Positions 21,064-33,670 of a DNA stretch of 64,000 nucleotides are shown piece by piece. Under the pieces are notes generated by a model. It had not been told where the DNA came from. It searched no databases and saw only the letters and a list, made by a program, of their open reading frames with translations. Source of the stretch: Symbiodinium sp. CCMP2592 (taxonomy: Eukaryota > Sar > Dinophyceae > Suessiales > Symbiodiniaceae); the NCBI GenBank assembly GCA_905221615.1, contig CAJNDT010006015.1, positions 353,922 to 417,921 on the forward strand. The letters run 5' to 3'. Every line of letters begins with the position of its first letter. The stretch's first letter is position 1. The position numbers and the translations under genes were made by a program.

Positions 21064-22740
21064 GAGAGCCAAGGAAACCTCAAAGTAGCTAAGATAGACC
21101 AAGAGTCCGGAAACCCAAGGTGGAGCCTCGACGTCAAGGCGTCCTGGATGTTGCGCAGCCTGCCACCTGCACCAGACTCAGATCATGAAATCATCTACAC
21201 TTGGCCGGGCAAGATATTCAGTTTAGGTAAACCAAAGATGACAGAGCTCTGCACTTAGGACAAGCACGAGACGGTGCTGAAGATGTCGGTAGAGAAGGCT
21301 CTTGCACTTGCTCTTTCGGGTAGGTGATCCGGGAGGTATGAAGCCTCCAGTGTGCTTAGAACACGCGATGGAAGCTGAAGCAATGTTACGCAAAGTCCAA
21401 GCAGGCCCGCAATCCTTCCGCCTATATCATCTCCCAGATGAACTCGCGATCCTGGCAAAGTTCAGTTTTGCTCAAGGAACTGCCGATGTCACATGGACAC
21501 TCGAAAGCTTGGTATGCTGACAAGTCTAGATCAGCTGGCCAGGTTGTTTGGCGGAGTTCAAGGCATTCAGGACACCCTTGACGTCGTCTTTCCATGTCGC
21601 CAACACCACACCTCATCCAGGGGTTTGTACACGACAATGTTTCTCCCATGCACACTTTTGGCCCAACGCCCAGGAGCTTCAAAGGATGAATGCCATTGCC
21701 AATGGAAATCGAGCGGCGCCCTCGAGCGTAAATTCCCGTCATGACACTGCCCATAGCCTCTAAATTGGCCAGGACGCAATGCTAATGGTGCCCAAGTTCA
21801 ACAAAGAGCCAAACTTCAACTTAACAGCTGCTGCTTGGCTCAGTCTGACAGGTGCGGCTTATTACTAGCATGTGAGAGTTGCAGTGATCTCAGGTTACAA
21901 TTTGATGGCTGTTAACTGCACTATCGCCAGACTCTGGCCACATCAAATGGAGCAGGTTGCAGCTTGGGCCTCCCTGGACAGGTGAAACTGGAGATGGGCG
22001 CTGAGTCGTAGCTTGCAATCCATTTCAGACCTCTCCTCAAGCCCAACAACCCGGCCCACTGCACACCAAAAGGCGTCACGCGCAAGGGCCCAGGAAAAAA
22101 TTGCTAATCTGACTTGCGACTTGCCAACAAGCGTGCAAGCGTAGAACCAGGAATTTGCTTCATCAATCGAACTGCGTTGGTCAACGCATGTCAAAGGATT
22201 TTACGCGAGCATCGGCTTCCGCTGCTTTATGTGGTGGATCACCTGCTGGCCTGTTCAGCACACGGCGAAGCCATAAAGTGGTTTCAGGCCCTCTCCAGTT
22301 TGGCGACGAGGTCTGCAGTTCCACGATGCGTGCTGTCGCAGGGAAACCTCAGCATAGCGTCACATGTGCTTTCTGATAGTCGGCCGAGCTCCATGGACCG
22401 GACAGCATGAAACCAAGTCACCAGTCCATGAAACAGGAGCAAGCCACGCAGAAATTGAAGCAAACTCTTTGAAAGCACAGACTCGACATACTTCGATAAT
22501 CGATACTCCACGTAGGCAGCCTGTGCCCCTCCCCAGGGTCATGCGATGTAAACCTTTCGAGTCCGCGGCTGCTGAGTTGGTCGACGAGAGTTGGGAGCCC
22601 CAGTCAACCTTAGCAGATGCAGATGCGTCGCTCATCGCAAGGCAAGTGTTCTTGCTGAGTGTCTCCTAAGGCCTCCACCCTCTGCAGCAGCTTAGAATGA
22701 TGTCGGAGAAGGCTGTGGCAATGCAGCTCCTGCCTGTGCT
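21064..22740. other. No gene recognised; weak exon-like fragments
   Basis: Plus-strand pieces near 21340-21500 and 21650-21730 (ELQRMNAIANGNRAAPSS) and 22130-22280 are protein-like but cannot be linked or identified. Confidence 0.3.
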
Positions 22741-22745
22741 TCCTT

Positions 22746-23622
22746 GTGCTTCTGCCAAGCGTTTTCTTTCAGACACGGGGAAACATGTTCTGGAGTGCCA
22801 AGGCTTTGCCCATCAAATGCAGCACTGAGTTTGGGGGCTGGCTTGATCCCTACAACGAACCAAAGAGTTTACACCCAAGAAGAGACAGTTCCCTCGCTTC
22901 TTGCCGGCTTGAGGCTGAGAAGCGCTTGGAGGCTTGGAGGCGCAAGCACGGAGAAGTTCGAGAGCTGCGGATTGCCGGTCCGACTGCTGAACGTCTTGCT
23001 CAAGGCCTGGACGAGCCGGAATTGGAAGGGTCCTAATGCACCTTCACAGCGTAGCTGAGCACACCCGTAGAGTTAGTTGAACAGACCGCGAGTGGAGAAA
23101 GCACTGACGCCAGGTGAGGAAGCTCCCCGAGTTGTAGACGTGAAGCCCGATGCCCGGGACCAGGTTGGACCTGAGGTTTTCAGCTGTCGCTTCGATTTCC
23201 TGGTCAACTCAGATGACTCTTCTCTACCTCAAGCTCGGACGATATGAAGCCAGGAGCTTTGGAGACGCATGCGACACGTTCGGGGACCATTGTACAATAT
23301 CAAGGGCAGGAACTTCCGATCTCCGAAGGCAGGTATCCCAGGTTGATCAACGAATTGACGGGCGTTTCGAGGTGTGTTTGCTGAATGACTTTGGATCCAT
23401 GCACCTTATAAAGTCGCATGCTTGTTTGGCAAGCCGAGGGCGTTCATGGATCCCAGCCGGAACCTGAGTGCCGGCTACGGCCAGATGCCTTGGGCTGAAG
23501 GTGTCGAATGTCGCTTCAGGTGCAACTTGCTCGACCTCGAGGCTCGCAGTCGGCGAAAACAGGAATCCAAGAAAACTCCCCCCCCCCCTTTGCAGGCCCT
23601 GTCTGTAGACGTGCACAAGTAG
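22746..23622 (+). CDS. Candidate multi-exon gene, unidentified
   Basis: Open segments: about 22900-23036 (EKRLEAWRRKHGEVRELRI, helical), 23085-23235 (no Met; VVDVKPDARDQVGPEVFSCR) and about 23254-23375 (TIVQYQGQELPISEGRYPRL). All three have normal protein composition in shifting frames, consistent with exons. No domain is recognised. Confidence 0.35.
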
Positions 23623-23637
23623 CTAGTATCTAACAAC

Positions 23638-24300
23638 CTACATACGCATCTCAAGCGCATCCACCAGACTTCGCGACCATGCTGTGAGGCCCTGGGAATC
23701 TTCGAGATCGACTGTTACAACGCGACGGTAACGGATGCGATGTTCACGCCCGGCACATGCCTCGACTTGATCGGCTTTGGTCCAGACTTGCTTGCACCAT
23801 GGAATGATGTGGTACTTTCGGAGACGGAGTATTGCCGGTTCGCTCATGTGAGAAGGCTTCAGCCTGGCAGCCTGAAGGCTGAATCCAGGACGAGCCAGCC
23901 AAGCGTCACATACAGAAGTTCCGCTTGGTGGACCACAGTGTTATACAGTATTTCTGAAACCTTGACAGTTCTCGAACGTTCTAGACCTTGGTAGTGTCGC
24001 AGGTCTCGAAATCATAATTTGTGCTGTGTTGGCAGCATACTGAACCAATCATCCCTTTTCTAGAGGATGGCATTTCCGCTGCAGTCTGCGTGGAATAAGG
24101 CTGGCAAACATACCCGCCAGCGATGCCTGAGGTGGAGCTTTGCCTGCTTGCAATCTCTACATGTGCCAACAATGTCCCGTATACCATGAAGGGCGCGGTT
24201 GCGTTTAGAATCTGTGGATTGGAAAGTTGCCCCGGAAGTGTATATTCTGCAGCCGAAAAAGCTGTGGGCCTGTAGGCATTCCCAAGCAAACCTGCAAGGA
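23638..24300 (-). CDS. Candidate minus-strand exons, unidentified
   Basis: The minus-strand segment 24297-23981 follows a good acceptor (tctccttgcag) and reads LLGNAYRPTAFSAAEYTL onward to a stop at 23981, over 100 residues without low complexity. Another minus-strand segment, 23847-23638, ends DALEMRM and a stop. They may be the ends of two genes, or one reading may be wrong, since each carries its own stop. No family is recognised. Confidence 0.4.
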
Positions 24301-25940
24301 GAAGCGAAAAGCTGAAACGTGGCCGACCTGCGTGTCCTCGGCGCCGGCCAGATGAGAATCGAAACTTCTCTCGCGGAGAACAGGCTTTTCACAGCTTCCT
24401 CTCTCCCTGTTTTCCAATGCCCACGGAAATCGCGTCTGTGTCTTGGGGTCACACGGATCCACGGGAGTTTTTTGGGCCGTGGCAGGCTGTTCTGTCGGCG
24501 GTGTTGTTGGGCAGGATCATGTCGTTTCATCCTTGCCGTACGACATCCGCCAAAGCCTTCCAACTTTCATGTTGCCCGTCGGGTTCAAGCCATTCGTTCA
24601 GCCAGTGCCCGCTTGCAAACTTGTCCTGCAGCTCAACCTAGTTTCCTAGGGCCTGCAACAGATGAAGTCCATTCCTTAGATGGCTGAGCGGCACCGAAGT
24701 TTGCCAGGGCAGATCTTTCAAGCCTTTACTTCGACCGCTCCGGGATCAGAAATGTCCATGTCCTGTAAAGTACTGGCAAGGTCCTGGCTGACAGAACGAG
24801 TGATCTTCAGGTTGACCCAACGAAGGTTCTTACTGTTCACCCCCGTGTTTGATACTCCCCACTCATGTCTTGTCGCTTCCTTTTTGCCATGGTTAGCAAA
24901 GCGCTCTTCAGCATCGGGGCACGATGCCTTGCCTAGGGCCTAGCGCCACTGTTGCAGGCCGTCACCTTCCCATGCACGTGTGTACAATGAATGCAGCAAC
25001 GGGCCGAGACAAGATTGTCAAACCAGGCTGACATGCCTGCAGATTGAAAAGAAACAGTGTAGGGCTTTTAGCATACTTATCTACTGGCAAGGATGTAGCC
25101 AATTCGCCCTTGATTCTATTGGTTTGTCAGTCAGCCTGTTGCATGTCTGGCATCGTCAATCTGCTTACTGCAGCAGATGCGGTGGACACCTTCCGCAAGG
25201 TCGCGTGTAAACTGAGACTAGGCCATGCCACATCCATGTCACAGCCATGCAGCACCCGCGGCGTCGAGCGCCCAGGCCTGATATTATCCTGTCGGCATGC
25301 AAGCTGGACATGGCTCGTCCTCACAGCAAACGTTGGGGCTGAACACCCGGTAATGCAGTGCCAGTGGTGGGGCAGCCAGTCTTTTGACAAGAGTTACAAT
25401 GTCATGACCGACAGCTGGACTGGTGATGAAGTCCGTAAAACGGATTGTTGATTGTAGCAAACCAGGCACCCGAGGATTTTGAACTGTCAGACAAACACTG
25501 AACTTGCCGCAGTTCTGAGGTGGATGGCGAACAGACCTCACCTATCTGGATCACGGCTGTTCTTATGAAACGATTGTGCGCCAGATGCGCTGTCAAGCTT
25601 TGGTGGCTTATACTTTCAAGATTCGGTTGATGCACTCAGGCTCCGGCCTGCAGAAGACATGTGAAAGCCCTGAAGGCTAAAGCTTCGAGTTTACAAGTTT
25701 GTTATGGGTTTACATACCCACAACAATGAGCATCTTTTGAAATCTCTACGGGGGAAATGCCCTATCGCAGTCCGTAGCTGGCTACGACACTGGGGAACGC
25801 TCGGAACTCAAGTGTCTTATGGCGGTGATCGAAGACTAGCCGAATTCTGTCCTGCGATGTCCTCCGAACAGTTGAACTGACTACTTCCCCAGGCTTCGGC
25901 ATCTCATTTTGTGGGCATATGTGCCTTTGATTGACTTCTT
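24301..25940. other. No gene recognised
   Basis: Only short open stretches occur. The plus-strand end of one (about 25335-25449, reading EHPVMQCQWWGSQSFDKSYN) is protein-like but isolated. Confidence 0.35.
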
Positions 25941-25943
25941 TGC

Positions 25944-28900
25944 GGCTCCGGCCAACTTATTCAGGGCAGTTGAAATTCTGCTTTGTCCTGTTGTCAGTGG
26001 CACAAGCCAAACTTGACAGCTGCCATGTCCCAAGACCTTGACGCAGCCTAGCACGTCCCTGAACTCTTAGCTGAAGCAGTTCCTTCAGGTCCAGTCTAGA
26101 TACCCGAGACTGTTCGGAAGCGGATGTGTCGCTGCTATCTTCACTACCGTTCACTACCCCATGTGCGGGTCAGTAGCGAGAAGCGGCTACCACAGGATGC
26201 CCGGTACAGATTCACGATGTACGCCAAACTTGTGGCTCCGGCCACCATCTAGATGATGTCAGCGAAGCCTAAGGCCAGAAGACAGGACCTATGATGCCGT
26301 TTTGAACGCCCGAAGGGTAGAATCGCAGAAGCGATAGTTTCGGCGAGGCCAAGCTCCGTAGCCCACCTGGCCGCCTAGCTTCGCAGCCTCGCCAAAGTCT
26401 TCCAAGGCTGGCTTTGCGCTTTGCTCTGAGGAATCCCTGTCAACGTCCCCAACCTTGCCGCAACGAAGGCCGTCGACAGCAGGAGGCTCTAGCTGCCTGT
26501 GTGCGAATGCTGAAACTTCCCCCGCTATGCCTCCGACGTCGTGTGATATCAACTGCAAGCCCGCTCTGAGTCTGCTTGAAAGAGAATACAACTCATCAGT
26601 CCGGTGAATTCACCAGCTGCCTAAAGTTATGTGTTCTTATCGGTCGTACTCCGAGGCTGTTCGGAACAGTAGACTTCGTAAGGTCATGACGGCACGTGCA
26701 CCCCTCATGCAGCTCGGTTGAAAGCCATGAGCCCCAATTTCAGGCAAGTCCGCTTGTCTTGCCCTGCTCGTCAGGAGAAGTTGCGCGCACACCAGTAGTC
26801 AGAGCGGATGCTGGCAAACCACCGGGGCATAAGCATCCCAGACATTCACAATGCACATCGCGCTGGTCGGAAGCCCAGTCCGAGTATAACAAACTGCACA
26901 CACGAAGGGCGTGAAGCAGTGTAGCTTCTTGGTCATCCGCTTCAGAACCATGGGACTCAAACTGAGATGTAGCTCCGAGTCTGATACAACATCGAGAGTT
27001 TACATCCTCTTGCAACAACAAGCATGGCAATCTCGATCGTGCTGCAGTGTTGGACTCTGCCACAGCTTTCATGCCAAAGTTGATGTCAATGTGTGAGTGA
27101 GACTAACAGGTAACCAGCCGTACTGGTACCATTTTAAACCGACTTTCCAGCCCTGAGTCGGAGTTCTCAGAAATTCCAAGGGTGATTTTGAGGGCCTGCG
27201 GCCACTGCTTTTCAACAGGAGAGACACTCACTGTGCCCATCTTCCACCAGCGCGCGGAGTCGCGGAGCGAGTTGCAGGAGTCGGCTCCGGCCATCAAAAG
27301 AAAAGCTGATTTCAAGTTCGTGACCCAGGACTTTGCTTTCTGGCTCCGGCCAGCGAAAGGGAAGTGTTTTTGCCCTAGGGCCTTAAGGTCATATACGGGG
27401 CTACATCGGAGCGGATACCCGCTAAGATACCTTAGGGTGGACCCAGGGGGCATGCGGTCCGCCGCAGCAAATCGGCTGACAGCCTGACGAGCTTAGCGGC
27501 TACGGCGCACGAGAACTGTCCGAAGTCTTTCGCCAAGCCCAAGCCCAGGTTTGTCGCGGTTTGCTGGTTTGATCTTCCAGTGCCACTTGAAGCCGGTAAC
27601 CACAGGAAGGCTGTGGCCATGGAGGTCACGGGCAGAGTCCCATATCAACTCGTGCACTAATGTCTACGAGGCTCGGGGGCGCTTTCAGTTTGGCTTGACA
27701 GAGAGGAGCCCGGAGCCTTGTTCCCGATTTCACCAAGGGCTACACTTTGTCAAACTACCACCCTTCGAGTCCAAACAGTTCGGGGGTGTGGCATGCCAAG
27801 AAGCGATACAGGCGAGCACATCTCTATGCACCAGCAGTTTTTTGCATTGCTGCAAGTATTTGTGAGAGCATGTGCATGAAATTTCAATGATTTTTGCATC
27901 TGTCCAGCTGGCCTGCAACAAAACTGTCTGCAGACAACAGGAAGCCGTGAACCAGAAACTCCTGGCCCTGCGGTGTCTCTTTCGACGGCTTCGGCTCAGT
28001 TGTAGACTCAGACAAACTGCGCCAAGGAGTCCAACATTTCCTAGTTCGCAGACATCCCGGCTCCTATATGTCCCAGAAATGGGGACTCCATCCTTCTTAT
28101 AACTGTACCGTCTATCCAGTTTGCCTTAGCCCTCCACAGAGCGGTCAACTGGGCCAAATGCCTAGTATTTGCAGGCGGTTCTTTGGCTGAGAGCAGTCAA
28201 ACTTCATCATGCAGCTCCGTATCAGAGGATGTTTTACCGGTCGCTCTGCTAGGTCTAGGTGAGCTGAATTCAGCATCATCATGGCTCTAGTGGCTTTTGT
28301 ACGCGGCTTCACGCTGGCTCCACTTGGCCGCAGGGGATCGCGATACATGCCCTGAGCCTCAGGATGTTTGCTGGCGCTTCCGGCCGCCTCCAGTTCGTCG
28401 CGACTTAAACAGTCCGAGGCCTTGCTGTTGCGAGCGTGTCCAGACATGTGGCCCCGGCCACCAAAGGCTTTGCCGCAGCTCACCATGCACGTGACATGCC
28501 TACCCGCGACCCATGGGGATATGTTGTGGCTCCGGCCACCTGTGCATGCCAGCACCGGGACTTGCCATTTCGAACCCGAGCAAGGATAGTGCCTTTGCTG
28601 CAAAATTTGCCGGAGGGCACCTGCAGTTCGCACGATGTATCCCCCGAACTCTCCATAATGGCCTGGCGCGACTAGAGGCGGTAGACTCTTGGAAGCCACT
28701 GCGCGAAATGGTCAGAATTGGCAGTGCTGTAGGTTGTACATCTATCTGCCCATAGCAGTTATTGCATCCACTACAAGCAGAGGAGGATGTGAAGATATGC
28801 GCCTGCAGCACTGCCTTGTTGTTCCTCGACTGTTGATTCCGGCCACTCCCCGTAAGAAAGCGTGACTGAGGACTATCTCTTGTCTCCTAGAAGCACTCAA

Positions 28901-29076
28901 GCTCTAGCTTGCTCACGTTTTCGTGCATAAGCCTACCTGGAAGTGGCAAATTCGAGGTCCTAATTCTTGCTTCGCTTTGACCCTCATTGTGTCAGGACAT
29001 CACACATCAGAGTCCCGTACATGACATCACAAGGGCGATCAAGGCGAAGAAGAGCTCGCACACCTGGCTCCGGCCA
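25944..29076. repeat. Cluster of short hairpins with TCCG loop (GGCTCCGGCCA family)
   Basis: GGCTCCGGCCA occurs at 25944-25954, 26234-26244, 27283-27293, 27342-27352, 28528-28538 and 29066-29076, with a close variant (GGCCCCGGCCA) at 28450-28460. At 26231 and 28525 the context is GTGGC-TCCG-GCCAC, a five-pair stem closing a TCCG loop. Flanks match in pairs: TGGCTCCGGCCAGCGAAAG at both 27341 and 29065. The last copy is repeated at 33528 by the tandem duplication. Confidence 0.6.
26289..28699 (-). CDS. Candidate minus-strand exons, unidentified
   Basis: Minus-strand open segments with protein-like composition occur at 28430-28145 (SDCLSRDELEAAGSASKHP, ends in stop), about 27300-27103 (ISENSDSGLESRFKMVPVRL, ends in stop), about 27010-26860 and 26591-26289 (ALEDFGEAAKLGGQVGYGAW, ends in stop). 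Three separate stops mean they are not all one gene in this simple form. The TCCG hairpins lie between and partly within them. No family is recognised. Confidence 0.3.
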
Positions 29077-29208
29077 GCGAAAGATTCGAGAGTATGGCCA
29101 TACAGCCCACCAGAAGACTGCAAAGATCTACTCCGTCACTTCAAATGAAGCCTGACAAAAGCCCAAACTCCTCCATCATCGATGTCAAGAATACAATGTG
29201 ACGATCCA

Positions 29209-29435
29209 CTATGCCGCCGTGGCGACTTGAATGCACTTGACGAGGGTCAGACTCTTTGCAAATTTGCGAACTGCAGTCTTATTGCTTCGGTCTGACTGCA
29301 AGGATTCTGCTGAGATGAGCTCGATCCCCGGGTGCCAAGACAGTTGGGGACCAAGCTTTTGCAGAAAGTCGCATGTTACCGCACCAGCAGGTCAAGCCTA
29401 TCGAAGCCCTGGACCGCCATCATCTGCTGATACTC

Positions 29436-29473
<38 letters not shown>

Positions 29474-29873
29474 CATACATACATACATATACATACATAC
29501 ATACATACCTCGTGCATACATGATGATTCCGGCGTGCACGCCTTCCATACAGGCGTACATTACAGTACACTACGTTACAATACAGTACGTTCCAGAACAT
29601 AACGTAACATATACTTGTGTGTGCATGTGAAGGTGTGCGTTTCATGTGTCTAAATACAGCTCTCCATGCGTAGAGGAACCAGAACCAGCCTGCTTGCAAT
29701 CAACTTTTCCTATCAAAACCCCAACTTACCCTTCCCCGATGTGGCAAGATGCGCAGCGATATCCAACGTTGGAATCTGCTTTGTCAATGCCCCGGCTAGG
29801 TCGGTGAGCACATCCTCAAGGTGTGACTTGGGAGGTTCACCATTAAGGTCATGAAGTGCAACAAAATCGCATC
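29209..29873 (-). CDS. Unidentified minus-strand gene, 3' exons (block A)
   Basis: Two minus-strand segments look coding. The upstream one (about 29873-29730) reads LEDVLTDLAGALTKQIPTLD and ends in a canonical donor (GTAAGT on the minus strand, rc at 29724-29729). The last one (about 29375-29209) reads SDRSNKTAVRKFAKSLTLVK and ends VATAA with a TAG. The TA/CATA microsatellite lies in the intron between them. The 5' side is unclear: an in-frame TGA stands just before the upstream segment and no acceptor is obvious. No family is recognised. Confidence 0.4.
29435..29508. repeat. TA / CATA microsatellite (block A)
   Basis: (TA)n, a CA interruption, (TA)n, then (CATA)n; 74 bp. It is 8 bp shorter than its duplicate at 33897-33978 and so accounts for the length difference between the blocks. 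Confidence 0.9.
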
Positions 29874-30212
29874 AAAAGTGAGCATACATACAACATCTCA
29901 CATGCACAAGGCTGTACTGATCAATGTGAACTACTGCACTACAATCAGAGACGCGTTTGTCGAAGGTCCATCTACTTTTCACCTTGACAACGCACGTGCA
30001 GCCTTGCCCGGAAAGCACAGGATGTAACCAAAGGAACCACGGAGGTCTTGCCATGTTTTGCCGCATGTCCGCCGTCACGCAATGGCGGACGCTTCGCTAA
30101 GACAGAAGCATCGGCCCTGCACAGTTCTCAAGTTGGCTCAAAACAGGGGCCCCCTGCAATTTCCAGTCATGGCGAAGGCAAGCCAGAGAGAAGCTTTGCT
30201 GCTTAGCCGCCT

Positions 30213-30765
30213 TTGGCCTTGGCCATTGTCCTGACGTCTCAGGAGGATCCATTGGACATGGCTTTGCCGGACGAGGATGGCTCCGGTGACGACTATGACC
30301 GAGACGAGGAATCGCTGTGCATGTCTTGGTCGGTTCCCGCAGCTGACGTTAGCCGGCTGTTCGCTACATGTCACTCCAGCGGCAGGACTTCGATGGGGAC
30401 TACAAGGGGGCCGAGGGCCTTGAGCTAAAGGGCCCTGAAGAGTTGGCCATGGACCGAAGCCACATGCGGAAGCCAACATAGCTCCCTCATGCCCGAAAAC
30501 ACCTGAGCGCTTTATCGAGGACTTCGATGTCTTTGGCAGATATGTGCAAAGTTCACAGACAGAGAACGGCAAGCCCGTATTTCTGGGGCCGCTCGGCGCC
30601 GGAGTATGGGAGCATGTCACGAAAATTAAGCGGAGTTTTTTCCGCTTGTCTCAGGCCCAAAACCGAGGGAGCGAGGCCGAGCATTGCATTCACGCTCGGC
30701 GGCGATGAAAAGCCCACATGGTGGATTTGCGATGCGTCGCGAACTCGACCAGACTCGGATCTTGT
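30213..30765 (+). CDS. Candidate three-exon gene, unidentified (block A)
   Basis: Three successive plus-strand segments in different frames look like protein: about 30225-30320 (acidic, DPLDMALPDEDGSGDDYDRD), about 30363-30470 (DFDGDYKGAEGLELKGPEEL), and about 30505-30640 (FDVFGRYVQSSQTENGKPVF then LGPLGAGVWEHVTKIK). A later segment, 30650-30765, is weaker. No family is recognised. It sits just upstream of, and on the same strand as, the secreted-protein gene, but that gene has its own signal peptide, so I treat them as separate. Confidence 0.4.
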
Positions 30766-30947
30766 GCTCACAGCAATCATGCTCATGCTTGTGCGTGTAC
30801 GTACACTGCAAAGCCACTGATAGTGCTTGCATGATCAACTTGAGTTGCTCGTCGTATGTGTCGCTTGTTGAGCACTTTGGGCTCTTGGATCACCTTCCAA
30901 CAGTTTACTGCTAGCACGGAGCGCGAACACCTCGTGCAAGATTTCCG

Positions 30948-33212
30948 ATGCCTCTCCACATGTGGAAACTTGGCTGTGCATGTGCCGCGTGGGTAATAAC
31001 CCTCGCCATGGCAGACAAGTATGACAAGTGCGTCTCGACAGCTTCCGGTGCTTGGGGCAGTGGCGACCAAGATGCCTGCGAAGCTGAGAAGCCCCCGCAG
31101 AGCAGCGGCTTGCTGCAAAAACACATGCAGCAGTCGGCGGGCGAGTCCCTCATCGATGACGGAGTCCATGAGGAGTTGAAGGACTTCCTTGTGGAGCTTG
31201 CAGGATGCTTGAACGAGTCGATGACGCTTGCGAACCAGAGCGGGGACACTGTTCGGGCCAAGCAGCTCGAGACCATCTTAGTGTATGAGCTCACTGCGAA
31301 ACAAGCCTCCCTTGGAACGCCAGTTGATCCCGTGCTCCTCGATGCCATGAAGGATGGTGCTGCTTCGGCGGCTCTGGCCATAGTGAGCAAGGACGGGCTT
31401 TGGCAATCGATTCATGACTCAATGACATGTTCCGAGCACAGACTCCGAGAGTCTGAGAGTTCGAGTATGCGTATTGACGATGCGCAATACCAAAAATCAT
31501 CCAAACTCCGAAGTGGAAGAGCCCCTCCATGAGGCTTGCTTAGTCTTCCAGTCGAGACCGCTGCCAGAAAGACCAGTGTGCTCTTATATGCTTGCACGAT
31601 CTTGTAGACAACGTGCGTAGAAGGCATTGCATGGGCCCTGAAGGACTTTTGGGAGATCTTGATGGCCACCATAAGCCGCAGGGACCTCACCGATGCCGTC
31701 ATCAACGAGTTTACCACGGTCTTGGAGAACATGGCCACAGCCTGCGGCGATGGAGACGAGGCAGTTGAGATCGCTGGGGACGAGAAGCAATTGCTCACGC
31801 CAACAAATGGCGGCAACATCTCAGAGACGGCTTCCAAAGTTGCCATTGAAATTCCCATGGTGGCATGGGAGCTGTGTCAGTCCGAGGTGATGGAAGTGGA
31901 CTTTTTTGCAAAGCATGGTGCATTGCTGACCCATACAGCAGAGTGCACGCCTCAGGTGTCTGCAGCCCTAAGCCAAAAGAGCCAGCATCTTCGAGAGGAT
32001 ATGAACTATCGTATGAAGCAGCTCTTGGTCTTGCACTCCGACGAGAACCAACTGGGCCATCAGCTGACGCAGCACATGAAGCAGCACGGAGTGTTTGGGC
32101 ACCTTGCGTCCCCAGCGGAGGACCTGCGGCGGGGCATCCGCGGCGCCGCCGTTGCCGAGCTGTCGCCCAAGAAGCGTGCGCAGTTGGAGTATTTGCAGAC
32201 CAAGAAGTGGCAGACGACCCACGGGCTGTCCAGGCAGGAGCAGTGCGAAAAAATGACCAATGTGCCGGACTACAAGCACTGCTTCTGTGTGGAGGAGCAG
32301 CCCGAGTTGGTCTGCGAGGCAAAGCACGCAGCTGAGTTGCAGCATGCCTATGCGGGAGCTTCCCAGAAGCTGCAGCATGCTCAAGAGCAGCTCCTGCAAA
32401 GGAAGCGGACCCAGCTCCATGCCAATGAAAGCAAGATCCTGCCAGGTCCTTGCGCTCCGCCCTTGTCATGCTCGATGTGCAGCGGAGGCGTTTGCCTTTC
32501 AGCCAGCGCCGACGTGGCTGACACTTTCAAGAGCATTCAAACGAAACTCGTGAAAAGTTCCAGCTCGACATGCTTCTCTGGCAGCTGTTCCATTTCCTTT
32601 GGCTGGCCCAAGGGCACTTGCGAACTCACCTTCACGCTAACGTTGGGTGCCACCATCACGAACTGCCAAAACGCTGGCAATGTCTTGTCGAGCTTCCACA
32701 TACACTTCAGTGCCAGTATGTGCCTGGGGGGTGCTGCAGGTGCGGCGGTCGCGCAATTTGGCCAGGCCATTGGCTGGAATGGCTGCCATACAATTCTCAG
32801 CATCAAGTATTACCCCTTCATCGGCAAGATTTCAGCAAGCGGTGGCATTCCGGTCTGGTTCCCAAACATGCGGGCAGAACTGGCCATAACAGTGCCAGTC
32901 CACGATCTCACGGCGCCAGTGTGGTCTTGGATCAACAGGGCCATCACACAGGAGGAGCGCAATGCCAAGTCGATGACTTGCGTCCTTATCAATGACATTT
33001 GCTTCGGCTCGATGAGAAGCTGGTTTGCTTTCTGCACACTGGAGGCTATGATAAATTGCCAAGCCCAGCTCATAGAAGTAGACGCAGCAATTCGGGCAGA
33101 AAGGCATGGGGCCATGCTTACCGCTCGAGGCTATGCGGACATTGACCTCAACGCCCAGACGCTTGTCCCGTGGCACGGGTGGTTCACGTTCCACAATCTT
33201 GACCTGGTCTGA
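30948..33212 (+). CDS. Predicted secreted cysteine-rich protein, copy 1 of 4
   Basis: Proposed exons are 30948-31464 and 31621-33212, joined by a GT-AG intron of 156 bp (GTATGC...GCGTAG) that holds in-frame stops. The joined frame is open for 702 residues. The N-terminus (MWKLGCACAAWVITLAMA, then DKYDKC) is a clear signal peptide. Next comes a segment with SSGLLQKHMQQ, a helical middle with two Gln/His-rich coiled-coil-like stretches (residues about 285-330 and 405-440), then a beta-rich, Cys-rich C-terminal region (about 450-655, including CSMCSGGVC and STCFSGSCSISFGW). Exon 2 alone has about 21 cysteines. No known family is recognised; a lineage-specific secreted or cell-surface protein is the likeliest reading. 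Copy 1 has A14 in the signal peptide where the other copies have G14. Two other changes noticed (31004, 33017) are silent. Confidence 0.75.
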
Positions 33213-33670
33213 AGATCTCAGTGCGTAGAAGCACCGAGAAGTCCTGGCCGGGTCATGGCAACATAGAACAGACGCACTTGTATCAGCTTGGAAAAGACAG
33301 GCTACGCTTTCGTGAGCTAGTTTTCGACGCTGCACCTTGCGATGTATGCTTGCTTGAAGTGCTGTATGACAGCACCAGCATACGTCATGTACTCGTTAGA
33401 CGTCAGAAGACTTCGTTGGCATCCCGTCTTGTTGAAACATTTGACTTTGCCCATGTCCATTGCGAGCGCATGTCTCAGGTCTGGTGGCGAGTGCTTCTAT
33501 GCAAGGCGAAGAAGAGCTCGCACACCTGGCTCCGGCCAGCGAAAGATTCGAGAGTATGGCCATACAGCCCACCAGAAGACTGCAAAGATCTACTCCGTCA
33601 CTTCAAATGAAGCCTGACAAAAGCCCAAACTCCTCCATCATCGATGTCAAGAATACAATGTGACGATCCA

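Larger units (their letters stand above)
29041..33502. repeat. Tandem block, copy A (4,462 bp)
   Basis: The sequence from 29041 recurs from 33503 with only scattered single-base changes, plus 8 bp extra in a TA/CATA microsatellite of the second copy. The junction at 33502/33503 has 1 bp of microhomology. Copy A differs from copy B at several sites, for example 30988, 31004 and 33017. Confidence 0.95.

Noticed and set aside
20346-21137. 263-codon minus-strand frame
   Set aside because: Ser/Pro/Arg-rich with no domain; shorter plus-strand segments have better protein character.
21466-21480. TTTTGCTCAAGG resembling a relic of the dinoflagellate spliced leader
   Set aside because: It matches only the last part of the known leader with a gap; similar short matches occur by chance. 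No relict leader was found elsewhere.
26231-26253. Helitron 3' terminus (hairpin then CTAG)
   Set aside because: Other copies of the hairpin lack the CTRR end, and no 5' TC end or Rep/helicase gene is seen; kept only as a remark under the hairpin finding.
31795-32469. 224-codon minus-strand frame and other frames over the secreted-protein exon
   Set aside because: Ala/Arg/Ser-rich antisense shadow of exon 2, present only because the real frame is GC-rich.
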